Source of the DNA: Pagrus major
Taxonomy: Eukaryota; Chordata; Actinopteri; Spariformes; Sparidae
DNA length: 64,000 nucleotides
Direction of reading: 5' to 3'
Assembly: GCF_040436345.1 (NCBI RefSeq)
Contig: NC_133218.1
Location: 21,865,570 to 21,929,569, forward strand
The position numbers and the translations under genes are program-made. The notes below the pieces were generated by a model. It did not search any database, was not told the DNA's origin, and saw only the letters and a list, made by a program, of their open reading frames with translations. Shown here in pieces: positions 28,067-37,882 of this stretch (position 1 is its first letter; each line of letters starts with the position of its first letter).

Positions 28067-28616
28067 ACTACATCAGATCACAAAAATAGATCTGAGAGCA
28101 GACACAAAAAAAATGACACTTGGAAGCAGCACAGGAGCGATGTTGAGAGGGCTGGAGGGGGGTGGACAACACGGCGCGCAATGTATCGGACGGCGCTCAG
28201 CATTGTTTGGCGCTGTTGTTGTGAATACACCTGCTGTCCGCCTCTCTGACCCTCAGCAGCGGATCACAACAAACAAACAAAAAAAACAACAACAACACTG
28301 TACAACCCTCCTCTTCTTCACCCTCCGCTGTGGGTGGACACCACCGGCGTGAATATGTAACAGTTGTTGAAGGCAGACAGAGGGAGAGGGGGAGAGATGG
28401 AGGCAGCCCGACTTCCGCCAACAGCTGCTCGGCTTCAACTTCGCACGAGAAACAGGCAAAGAAGAGGGTGGGGGCTCTTCATGACAACAAAGCTAAGGAG
28501 CTAATTTTAAAGCCATTCCCTCCACATGAAAACACACACTACCTTTTCGCCACTCACGCACGCACAAACAACACGCTCCCCATCCTCACGCGCACCTCCT
28601 CCTTCTCTCTACTCAC

Positions 28617-28708
28617 CACAGCTGTCTCTTAGTGGGCAGGCAGTCTTTGTTGGAGGCTGTCACTCCCATGGCCATCTGCATCACCGTGATATATTTCTGG
28701 TACTTCAT
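28617..28708 (-). CDS. First coding exon of the minus-strand gene (short isoform)
   Basis: On the minus strand the ATG at 28,708 has A at -3 (acaaaATG). It opens 30 codons plus TG, then a consensus donor gtgagt. The peptide begins MKYQKYITVMQMAMGV and ends CLPTKRQL, with Trp formed across the junction. The two leftover bases fit exactly the one-base entry of the exon at 9385-9598 (TG + G), giving KRQLWVTPQDG. The N-terminus is Met-rich and weakly hydrophobic but too short and charged for a clear signal peptide. I do not recognise it. SynGAP-family genes are known to use alternative N-termini from separate promoters, which would fit. Upstream in the same frame is a Val-rich stretch made by the ACT repeat, so I use the first Met after it. 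Confidence 0.6.
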
Positions 28709-30219
28709 TTTGTCCTCCTTTACTACTACTGTCACTACAACTACTACTACAACTACTACTACTTCTACTTCTAGGAATCCGCGCGCCACAAAAGCGGCAC
28801 AGGTGAGCGTGCATTCAAATGTCTGTTATTGTCCCCTGGCACCCGAGGCATCTCCAGAGCCAAAAACGCCATTTCCACGTCTGGAGGAGAGTTGACAGGG
28901 AAAACGCTCCCCGAGGAGCTCAACTGAAGGTACCACGCCGCCGCGACCCATGTCTCTAATCTCATTAGAGCTCAGAATAGATTGGCTAATCCATTCAATT
29001 TTAGTCAGGACCGGGTCATTGTTGTGGTTCGCATCAGTCGCGGCCACTTTGTTTTTTTTTTTTTTTCTGTTTGTCTCCCTCCTTTCTTTCCAATTTGTTT
29101 TTTTTTCTGTTTTTCTAAAAGAGAAAGAGACAAACAAGAGTCAGAGATAGGATGCAGCGGCGGTGGCACCCAAGCGTCTGCGAGGTAGGAAAGAGAGTGA
29201 GCGTGTGTCCAACCAGAGAGGGAGAGAGAGCAGGGGAGTGACAGAGGAGGAGGAGGGGGGGAGAGAAGGAGGAGATAGAGGCAGCAGCGATGTGCTGGCT
29301 TAACAGAGGGGGGAACCTAGCCTACTACTGCTGAGTAATATCTCAGTGTTGCACATTTGGAGGCAACGCTTTCAGTGTTTTTCTGCTGTCATTTTGTCAG
29401 GATTGGTTTGGGTTCACTTAAGACTGGAGCTCAGAGAGGATGGGGTGGAGTGAAGCAACAGCAGCGTGAAACAAAAAAACAAAAACAAGCAATTCAACAC
29501 CTATTCTAAGGTTTAAAAATGTCAACAAAAAAAAATGCCAACTCACTGATGGCAAAAGGAAACCTGGATCCCGAAGAGCTGCAAAAAACATCATGATGCA
29601 CAGAAACATGTACTCCCACCCCTGCCGTCCTCATACTGTGTATCATTTTTTTTAATTTTCCATTAATACAAGATATTTCTGTGCTTGTAATTTAGAAAAT
29701 GTGTCATATGATCACACAGATCCACTTGTAATTTGGAGAATTGTAACTACAGTAGTGCCTCACTGTTATTAATGCAACCCCACCGCAAACCATGTTTATG
29801 TTGAAACTAAGGTATGATAAGTACAACAACCAACCATCACAGTGTCACGGTGTACAATACACAGATAATAATTATTATTATCAGCTACAGTTTAATGACC
29901 CTTTAAGGACTGAAAACAGAAGAGGTTTTTTTTTGGTTGTACAAACTCTTGTCCATAATTTCACAACATTAAACTTGATATAAACCGGAAATATATATAT
30001 TTTAATAACACTAATACAGTAGAATTCAATATCTTAGATAAGCAAATGTACACAGTTTAATAGACGCCAATATAACGCTGCAACCCTTGTCGCAGCTTTA
30101 CATTTCTTTAAATCCAGTTTTCAATTTTATGTTGTGACATCGCTGTGCTAGTGGTCTGGTTAGGTTTAGAGACAAACATCACCTATTTAGGCTTAGGGGA
30201 CAATCGTGTTTTAGCTTAC
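28709..30219 (-). other. 5' flank/UTR of the short isoform and intron of the longer one
   Basis: Apart from the CpG-rich region already described I see no coding exon. There are poly(T) and purine runs at 29,051-29,110 and 29,215-29,285. For a transcript starting further right this would be intron after the 30,220-30,370 exon. Confidence 0.4.
28721..28773. repeat. Imperfect (ACT)n trinucleotide repeat
   Basis: ACT/ACA/TCT triplets (tactactactgtcactacaactactac and onward) lie directly upstream of the minus-strand start codon, in the presumed 5' UTR. Length changes here would alter the leader but not the protein. Confidence 0.85.
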
Positions 30220-30370
30220 CTGGTTCTGTCGCCACAAACATGCCTGGAAAGTGTCCCGATCCAGTGGTTTCACGCTTACAAATGCTGAATGGTTGTCTTT
30301 CTCCGGCTTGGCAGTCAGAACACCATCACCATCCCCTCCCCCTCCTGATATTGAAAGCCAGCTCACATAC
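30220..30370 (-). CDS. Candidate upstream exon of the minus-strand gene
   Basis: On the minus strand a good acceptor (ttcatgttacag) and a consensus donor (AACCAG then gtaagc) bound 151 nt. Only one of the three frames is open: one base, then 50 codons reading YVSWLSISGGGGDGDG, a hydrophilic middle with KPEKDNHS, and FQACLWRQNQ at the end. The exon exits in phase 0. Its entry phase fits the exon at 36,319-36,366, where the junction forms Lys. Its exit phase does not fit the 9.4-kb exon, so at least one exon between is missing from my model, or this belongs to another transcript. I do not recognise a domain. Confidence 0.45.
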
Positions 30371-31717
30371 CTGTAACATGAAATGAAATGACATGCATTG
30401 TTGAAATGTTGATGATGCGTATGACACATACAACTTTAATGTACCTAAACATATTTTACTTATAAATATACATTTTTAGTATTGTTGAGAAAGCAGTAAA
30501 ATGTATTTCCCTGTGTATATCAAGCATCTGGCCACAAACACTCCTTTGGGGTGAATAAAGTTTTATCTTCTTTTCTATCAAATCAACAGAAGTTGCTTGT
30601 GTCTCATTCAACTACTGACCTTGTTGCTTAAATCTCAATCCCCTTAAGTAGCCGCACAGTGCTGCTCTGCAGGTTTGACTGAACGAGGAGGCGAGTCACC
30701 ATGATCTTATTGGCGGCTCAGTGAAACTGAGCCAAGCAAAGCTAATTAAGAAACTGCTCAGAAAGGATAGAAGGAGCAATGGAAACAGAGCGTAATACAT
30801 TCATATAAATACATAAAATGTTTGCTACAACAGCTGCCAGTAATGAGAGAGAACAATATTTTATATATAAGTTTTCAAGAGATTAGTAAACCTGCCACAC
30901 CTTTATTCTTTATCATGTATGCATTCTCTTACTGCCAATCGACAGAGTAACGTGAGGTTCATGTTACCTTTCCTCACCCTTTGGGGGTTCAGTGATTGAT
31001 TCAGTGTCAAATTTAAATGGCCATTAAACATGAGTCTTGAAGGACAAGGGGGCGTCAGAGGAGCCCATGTGCATATGGTCTAACGTGCCTCTCTGTGTGC
31101 TGGTATGTTTACATCTGCATGTTATCAGTGAAAGAGTCGAAACAGTGTTTTCTTCAGGACTGTAGGGTGATTAGGAAGAGCGTGATGTAACCATAAAGAC
31201 TCCTTCTGTGTAAACCCCTTTGGGCAGGACCATTAACCTTTAAATAAGTTGGCAGTGAGGCTGGAGAGCATCCCGGGTTTTCTTTTTTTTTTTTTTTTTA
31301 TACAATGAAACTGCACCGTGAGGTGAGACAGCACATCTCTGTCGCCGTATTTACATATTTGTTCAGACTAATAAACAGAATGAAGGAAGGGAGAGCCGCG
31401 GTGTATAAACCACAGTCGTCTTGAGATGGCCCATGCACCGGAAAAAGTAAATCTAGATATAAACTCTATCTGGAACGAGTAACACCACGATAAAATTGCC
31501 AAGGAGGAAAGTCAGACAGGCAGGTATCTCGTGTTGGATGGGGCAAGCTGGTGAGCAGCTGGTGGGGAAGGTCAGTGGGGAAACTGCTGTTATCAGCACT
31601 GCTTGATATTGGCACGTATGAAAACAACAGAAAACTCACCAAAGAAATCACCTCGCCTTTCCTCTGACTCCTCTCATGTTTGTTTACAGTTCTTGGAGTT
31701 GCAAAGAGGATTAAGTG

Positions 31718-31718
<1 letters not shown>

Positions 31719-31781
<63 letters not shown>

Positions 31782-31804
31782 GAGAGAGAGAGAGAGAGAG
31801 AGAG
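31719..31804. repeat. Compound (AC)n-(AG)n microsatellite
   Basis: About 28 AC units, a short aaacac break, then about 12 AG units. It generates long low-complexity frames in both directions that are not genes. Confidence 0.95.
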
Positions 31805-34800
31805 GCACACCAGTGGCCTGAAGGAGACAGAGGATGGAGAGGTCACCACAGCAGTGATATGGTCTTTAGCCAGGAGGACAGTTGAGACTGTGAATGACGC
31901 ACAGCCTGCAGCACACTGTCAATACTCACTTTAATCTCTCTTCATAACTAAAATTTACTGCTACTTGGTGACACTGGCTTGCAAATTGACACCATAACCT
32001 CGATAATCAAAACAGATTCTCTGTGCCTCAGAAATAACACACTATTCCTGTTAGAGTGCTCAGTGTGTAGCATGTGCCAACTTCTTCTGTGCTAATTTTA
32101 CTGGCCTCCAACATATGTCCGGCTGAATGGTTCAGTTATGTGTCAACATCTGCTTGATAAAACTACACCGGGAGTCTCTTTCATCGTCTTTATATTCGCT
32201 GATATAAATGGCTAGCTCAAAACACAGCTGTCATCATTTTGAGTTTACGGCGAGCGTGAGATGGAGAAGAAACCTGGATTGGTTGAAGAGTGAGATTTCC
32301 CTCAGGAGCAGCAACCATCCAAATGTGTTGATCCCCCCCTCACCATAAATTACACTATCCCCTGGCCCCTGGCCACGATTAATCACATGACCACAGCAGC
32401 CAGATTAAATCTGTAGCCTTGGACTGTTCTCCTGTCTCACTCTCTCTCTGCCTCTCTTTCATGCACGAGGCACACAAATAATGAACAAGCACACACGCAC
32501 ACAACATCAGCTGAGCACATAGTAACATAGTGACAAATATACAGGTTGCAACTACAAGTGTGCCATCATAGAAATGAGTCACTGTGTGGATGGTGTGTCA
32601 TCCACCTGTTATGTGTCACTGTCTGTAGGCTACAGCTCCCGATGCTGTTTGCAGCCTGTAACTCAACACTTCACTGCAGAGCTTTAATTTCTCACGGCCA
32701 GACCTGCATCGCCACGGCAACAATGGCTCTGGGCTTGGCAAGGGTGTCCCTGACACTTGATATGCTTTCATATTTAAAGAGGACAATTATGTAAGTTTAA
32801 CAGGAACGACTAAAAGAGACATTTAGTTTCATAAAGAGCAGAGACAGTTATTTTACAGGTCTCAGGGAATGAAAAAGCAAAGCAGTTTAAGTTGCATTGT
32901 GGGTAATGTAAAAAGCAATCCACTGCTATAACACTGTTGGACTCATTAAGGACAGTTTAAAAACAAATAATCAAAATGGATACAGCCAAACCAGAGATAT
33001 CACCTCTTTTATTCCACACATTCTTCTATTTTAAAAATGTGGTGCCTACTTTACCCACAATGCACCTGGTCACTGAGTGACATCACTGGAGGCAATTAGT
33101 TTCCGCTGGAGCCACAAATTTATACTTTATACTACTTTTTTCACATATACAGTCGTACTCCACAGGACTGTAATGTGGAGTTACCCTTTAATCATTTTTC
33201 AGTCAATTTTCAAGCATAAATTACTAACAATTAGATGGACGAGCTTCTCCAATGTGAAGATTTTCTGTTTCTATGTGTCTTTTGTAACTAAACTGAATAT
33301 TTCTGGGTTTTTAGACAGATACCTTAGGAAATTAAGATGCATATTTTCCCCTATTTTGTGATGTTTTATAGAAGAACTGATTAATTGGGTAATCAAGAAA
33401 ATAATTGCTATTTTCATATGACGGTCTTTGTTATGAATAAAACATGGAAAAACACATGATTATTAATTTGAATTGGTGTCACTGTCACTGTCTTTATAAT
33501 GTAATGAAATACATGCTGGTGTTTACAACATGCCTATTAGACTAAATGTGTCTTCGCACCAAGCATGCCTTTCATTTAGACTAACTCGGAAGGCTAAGAA
33601 AGTGTTTCTAAAATGGGACACTGAATTAAGTAGCAGAATGTCACTATGGAGAACATCCTCTTTTCTTTAATTTGGATTGTAAATGGTGAGCTAAAATTAG
33701 ATCTGAGATAACACTGGGTTCATTTTCACACTGATTTGGGATGCAATACCATCTAATAATGCTATAATTCTGAAGTGATATAATGCTATTCTGTAATATA
33801 GAGGTTATAGCAGTTGCGGTTATTTTTATACATTTTATTTGTATTTGATAGAGGAAATACAAGAAAAGCAACAGATGTGATGTAAGTAGGGGGTCTAGCT
33901 GGAGCTAATTTGCAGCGCCTGTCCCATTTTTGTAAAATGGCAAAAACAAAGTAGAGGTCTGCGCTGTAACGTAAAGTGGAGAGGAGCTATAGCTAACAGC
34001 AGTATCTGTATGATAAAAACCCGCCTGTGACGTGTGTGAGACTCGCCAGAGAGCAGTGATGTGATAAGAAGAAACACACGGACCGCCAGACATGGGAGCT
34101 GCCGAGGATGCATAAAGCATATGAATCAACCAAGGGTAATGCAATATGTAAATGAAACAGTTGTTGAAGTGAATGTGCCTGCTGTTGTTTCAAAATTGCA
34201 TGTGAAAAGCACGGCGCACGACTCAGTGATAACACATGTGCACGCTATACTGTTTTCCTCTCAGTCTGAGCACTCAGGAGGGGGAAAATGTGGATAAAAT
34301 CATTATTTTGTTAGCCCCACAGTCAAGTCAAGTTAAGTAACAGGTAGATTTCTTTAAATACCCAGCATCACGCAGTTTTAGGGTAGAGCACGGAGGTGGT
34401 GAGGTGATGGAGGTTGAGCGGAAAAAGCTAACAGAGGGAGCGACTGGGAATGAATGCCAGGAGCCCTGGATATTAAATGACTGCTGTTGCTGCTCGGACA
34501 GTGATTTATGGTTCAGCTTCAGAGGTGTAGGGTGTGTAGGGAGGGAAAACAAGGACGGTTCCCCATGAAGAGAGATATACATGTAAACAGATATTCCACA
34601 TGACATTTGCAGAGAGAACTGAATTTTCATGGTAACTCCGTGTGCGAGTCTATACATCAATGTGTGTTTATAGACAGTATTACCTGACAGTGAAGTGAGG
34701 CTTTGTGCTCCGGTGCCTCTAGTCAGCAGGCTTTGACACCAGCAGCTTCCTCCACTCCTGCCCTCCCACTGTCACCTTTATTAACAGTCTGCCAGGTGGA

Positions 34801-35168
34801 GACTTTCTTTCCCAAGTATCCCACTGTAGCGTCACATTTGCTGAGGTAAGTGATGAGCAGAGGCACAAAGAGCCTGTGGGAGGGAGCAGCTCTCCCTCCT
34901 GTTCAAAAAGCACTGTTTACAGGTAACACAGAGCAGCAATATACACTGTTTAAGACAGTACAATACAAAGCACCTCAGTGTCAGGTGGTCTGCCCTGTGA
35001 TAATACACCCCGGCTGCCTTTTAATCTACCATCTAAAAGTTGGACTGGACAAATGTTACACAAGAGCTGCGTGGTCACATGATGACAAAACTTGCTGGAT
35101 ATAACCTCTATGCTTAAGACTTTTGTATAAAGAAATACCGTATCCTGTATTATGTAAACACTCTTGAT

Positions 35169-35757
35169 GTGACAATGGATTAGGGTTGGGCCGATGAACA
35201 AAGCCAATGTCCATCGCCGCTGGTTGAAAGCCATCAACTATTGGGCCCTGACCACTGTAACATTGTGATTTAAAGATTATTATTTTCCAATTAAACTTGC
35301 CCAGTTAGGCAAACGTATATGCTTGCTTAAATTTGTGGCAGCTGTGTTACTTTTTCTGCGGGCTGCTGTTAATGTGTTTCTTTCTATTGTGCCGTTGTTA
35401 TTCACAGTTTTCTTAGCTAAGCGTCCTCAGTATAGCTAGTCGGCTTACTTTCTTTCAAGCTTCAGAGGCTGAATGCAGCCAAGTCACAGAAGTGGTGTGG
35501 AGATGAAGACGCTTTTAAACCCAGAATGGGCGTGTATGTATATTGGTGGTGACGGGAGACAGTGGAGGTTGCCGTCAGAGCGACAGTCGGTAACAGCGAT
35601 GACTCCAGTGGTGAGCTAATGAGCAGCTGCTGCCTTAAATTCAGAACCACCACAGGAACTGACAGTTTCCGTGGCAGTTTCGGGCCATGACAAGCACATG
35701 GATAATTATCGGTTATCTTTATTGGCTGAAAAAAAATCCATATCATGCATCCCTAAT
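35169..35757. mobile_element. hAT-like nonautonomous element (probable)
   Basis: The left end reads attagggttgggccgatgaa. The right end is ...gcatccctaat, whose reverse complement begins attagggatgcatgat. Both ends therefore share ATTAGGGnTG, and the inner flanks share gccaat/ttggc and cgat/atcg words. This matches fish hAT MITEs. I could not find a clean 8-bp target duplication, and no transposase is present. Confidence 0.4.
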
Positions 35758-36318
35758 TACATTGTTTGTCTGCTACACTGCTTTAAAGGCAGGCAACCAG
35801 CGAAAAAAAACAGTAAGTAACTGCTCCTGTTAACAAATAGTCTGGCACATAGCATCCCATTCGACTCGGACAAAAAACACAGATTAAAAAAACAAGATAT
35901 AATGTTTTAATTAGTGAGCTTTAGGGGTGAAGGTGGGCAGATTTTCAGGCTAGCTGTTTCCCCTTGTTTGCAGTCTTCATGCTAAGCTAAGCTAATGAGC
36001 TCTTGGCTGTAGCTTAATATTTTAAGGAAAGATATGAGATTAACTCTCTTATTCTCAACAAGAAAACAAATATCAATAATTCCCAAAATGTTTCTTTGAG
36101 GTTTCTGTTTTAAAACCTGTCACGCATTGTGCCCAGGTTAATTCTTTTTCTACACAGTGTTCGTGTCCCACAGACAAAATCAAGGGAGTGAAAGATTAAA
36201 ATGTGTGTGTGTTTGTATGGCTGTTGCTTCTTTGACAGACACTATTACTGCTGTTTAACATCTTCTGTTAGATTAAGTAGATTTAAAGTCATAATATAAA
36301 GTCATGAGAGCTCCTTAC

Positions 36319-36366
36319 TTAGAAATCAATTTGCCCCTCTTGGGAGGTACAGAAGATCTCCACAGC
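36319..36366 (-). CDS. Candidate 48-nt upstream exon of the minus-strand gene
   Basis: On the minus strand the acceptor attccttttttctcag is strong and the donor is CTAA then gtaagg. Of three frames only one is open, reading LWRSSVPPKRGKLIS with one base before and two (AA) after. These two bases plus the G that opens the next candidate exon (30,370) make Lys, giving ...GKLISKYVSWLSISG without a stop. Being 48 nt with equal entry and exit phase (2), it could be skipped without changing frame. No domain is recognised and no first exon for this transcript was found further right. Confidence 0.4.
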   Translation of the reverse strand, partial: AVEIFCTSQEGQIDF

Positions 36367-37408
36367 CTGAGAAAAAAGGAATATAGAGGTAAGTATTAGA
36401 CGAGTTATGGGATAAACTCCCCGGTCTTCAGTCTAAACCCCCTCGGCTCAACCTTCAAATAACACCCCTGAGGTATTTGCTGAATGACTTGGCAAAAGTG
36501 ATGTTACAATCCATAGATTTATGTTACTTAGTGAAGGTTGACAGAGCATACTTGCTTTTTTCAGTGATGCCCTGCTTGACATTCCCACACATACACACCT
36601 GGGAGCTGCTCAGCAGAACCACAGTCCTCAGACTGAGTGTAGTTAGATTTTCTTTTATATCAGACTAACAGCTTGACTTTGATTTACATCATCCTTTTAT
36701 CCACTTTCCTTTAGTGCACAGTATACATTAATTAACTTAATCCCCGCGAGACATGAGTGGATTTTATTTTCTCTACAAACCATGCATGTAGTTGGCTGTG
36801 TGTTTGTATATAGTACAGTGCTGTAGGTGCTGCCATGCGTGTGCTGTGAAGGCTGTCGCTGTGCATCTAATCACAGCAATCTCAGCCAAGAGTGAAAATA
36901 GACTATTACACCATCTGTGTGTGCATACATTCAAGAAAGAGAGGCCTATAAAGTTGCAGTCTTATCCCTGTTGCACATCTAAGTATCCTATTGTGCAGAT
37001 TTGAAATGAAGTCAGATTTGTACAGATAATGATGCCGGTGCAGATATTAAATCTGAAAAAAATGAAGGGAAAACATCAGATTGCTCAGATTTGTGCAGCA
37101 TCATTAACAGAGGCGACCTTTATGTGCTTGAAGGTCTCTAACCGATGTGAAATAGCCAAAATTAAGATGTGAAAAATAGGATAATAATCACATCCCAGTA
37201 TTTTAAGGTTGCTGGTCAAAGACTTATGAGTAAACGTGCATATGCAATGGTTTACTACAAGCAAAGATGAGTCATAGAGTAATAATTAAAAGTAATGAAG
37301 CTTACATTACAACAATGGTGTGGGTACTTACTGTAACCACCAAAAGATAAAAATAAAACATGTTCATTGTCATTTCACTGTGCATTGATGCTAAATGAAG
37401 CTTTTTAT

Positions 37409-37882
37409 CAGTGGTGGAAAGTACTGAAAATCTGTACTCAAGTACAAGTACAATTACATCACTGAAATATTACTCAATTACAAGTAAAACTACTGTTCTT
37501 AAAATAATAAAAGTAAAAGTATTCTTCTCAAATGCTCAGTCTAAATTACTCCCAGCTCCTGCTCTCCTCTGCTCAGTGGTCATGGTCACCTCTCCAAACC
37601 TTCACCTGCTGCAGAGGTATGTCAGGGTTTTCATTGGCCCGTTTGTGTTTGTCGGATAGCCTTATTAGCTTCAAAAAGGCAGATGAAAGGTTTAGATATT
37701 AATTCAAATTGTACTCAGTACTCAATCATGATTTTAAAAGTAACTAAGCAGATTACATGATGTAATGCTTAAGTACGAGCAAAATTACAGACTTGAAAAG
37801 ATACTCAGACTAGTACAAGTACTCCAAAACATGATTTGATTACAGTACTTGGAGTATTTGTATTTAGTGCCTTCCACCCGTG
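37409..37882. mobile_element. hAT-type MITE
   Basis: The left terminus is cagtggtggaaagtactg. The right terminus, in reverse complement, is cacgggtggaaggcacta. Subterminal tactcaagta-like words follow inside both ends (ctgtactcaagtac left, ctccaagtactg right). The flanking 8 bp are CTTTTTAT on the left (37,401-37,408) and CTTTCTAC on the right (37,883-37,890), matching at six of eight positions, consistent with an old hAT target duplication. There is no transposase, so it is nonautonomous. Related fragments appear near 27.1-27.2, 27.7 and 45.35 kb. Confidence 0.7.

Larger units (their letters stand above)
9599..28616 (-). other. Long intron (about 19 kb) of the minus-strand gene
   Basis: If the 28.6-kb first exon splices straight to the 9.6-kb exon, this is one intron. 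I found no other exon that I can defend. It holds a long TG microsatellite (22,112-22,180), a known-looking fish repeat (about 22,800-23,010), hAT-like fragments (24.9-25.0 and 26.8-27.9 kb), and short AGCTAACAGCT-type inverted repeats near 20,970-21,090. Open frames here, including a 184-codon one at 16,014-16,568, show no splice sites or protein-like composition that would support a gene. An exon linking the 30.2-kb exon (exit phase 0) to the 9.6-kb exon (entry phase 2) may be hidden here. Confidence 0.45.
28100..29320 (-). promoter_or_regulatory. CpG-rich promoter-like region around a first exon
   Basis: In contrast to its AT-rich surroundings this stretch has many CpG dinucleotides (for example ggcgcgcaatg, cggacggcgctcag, gaatccgcgcgcc, cacgccgccgcgacc, gcagcggcggtgg) and long purine or pyrimidine tracts, including gagaggga and ggagggggg runs on its right side. 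It encloses the minus-strand start codon at 28,708 with a good splice donor after it. I take it to be the promoter and 5' UTR of one transcript of the minus-strand gene. No TATA box is apparent, which is usual for CpG-type promoters. A + strand donor (CAG then gtgagc at about 28,803) hints that transcription in the other direction is possible. Confidence 0.5.
30371..36318 (-). other. Probable intron; microsatellites and a hAT-like element
   Basis: This would be the intron between the two candidate upstream exons. It contains AC and AG microsatellites (31,719-31,804) and an inverted-repeat element (about 35,169-35,757). A 34,719-34,845 stretch is open in both directions with a strong + strand gtaagt donor after it, but there is too little to call an exon. 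Confidence 0.35.

Noticed and set aside
28632..28895. + strand frame with poly-Thr over the CpG-rich region
   Set aside because: The poly-Thr comes from the ACT repeat. The opposite strand carries the better-supported start codon and donor.
31466..31849. 127-codon minus-strand frame
   Set aside because: Driven by the AC/AG microsatellite (VCVCVC, SLSLSL).
34719..34845. Possible exon (open in both directions, + strand gtaagt donor, minus-strand frame ANVTLQWDTWERKSP)
   Set aside because: The + strand has a good donor but a weak acceptor. The minus-strand frame lacks a donor. Neither could be joined to another exon.
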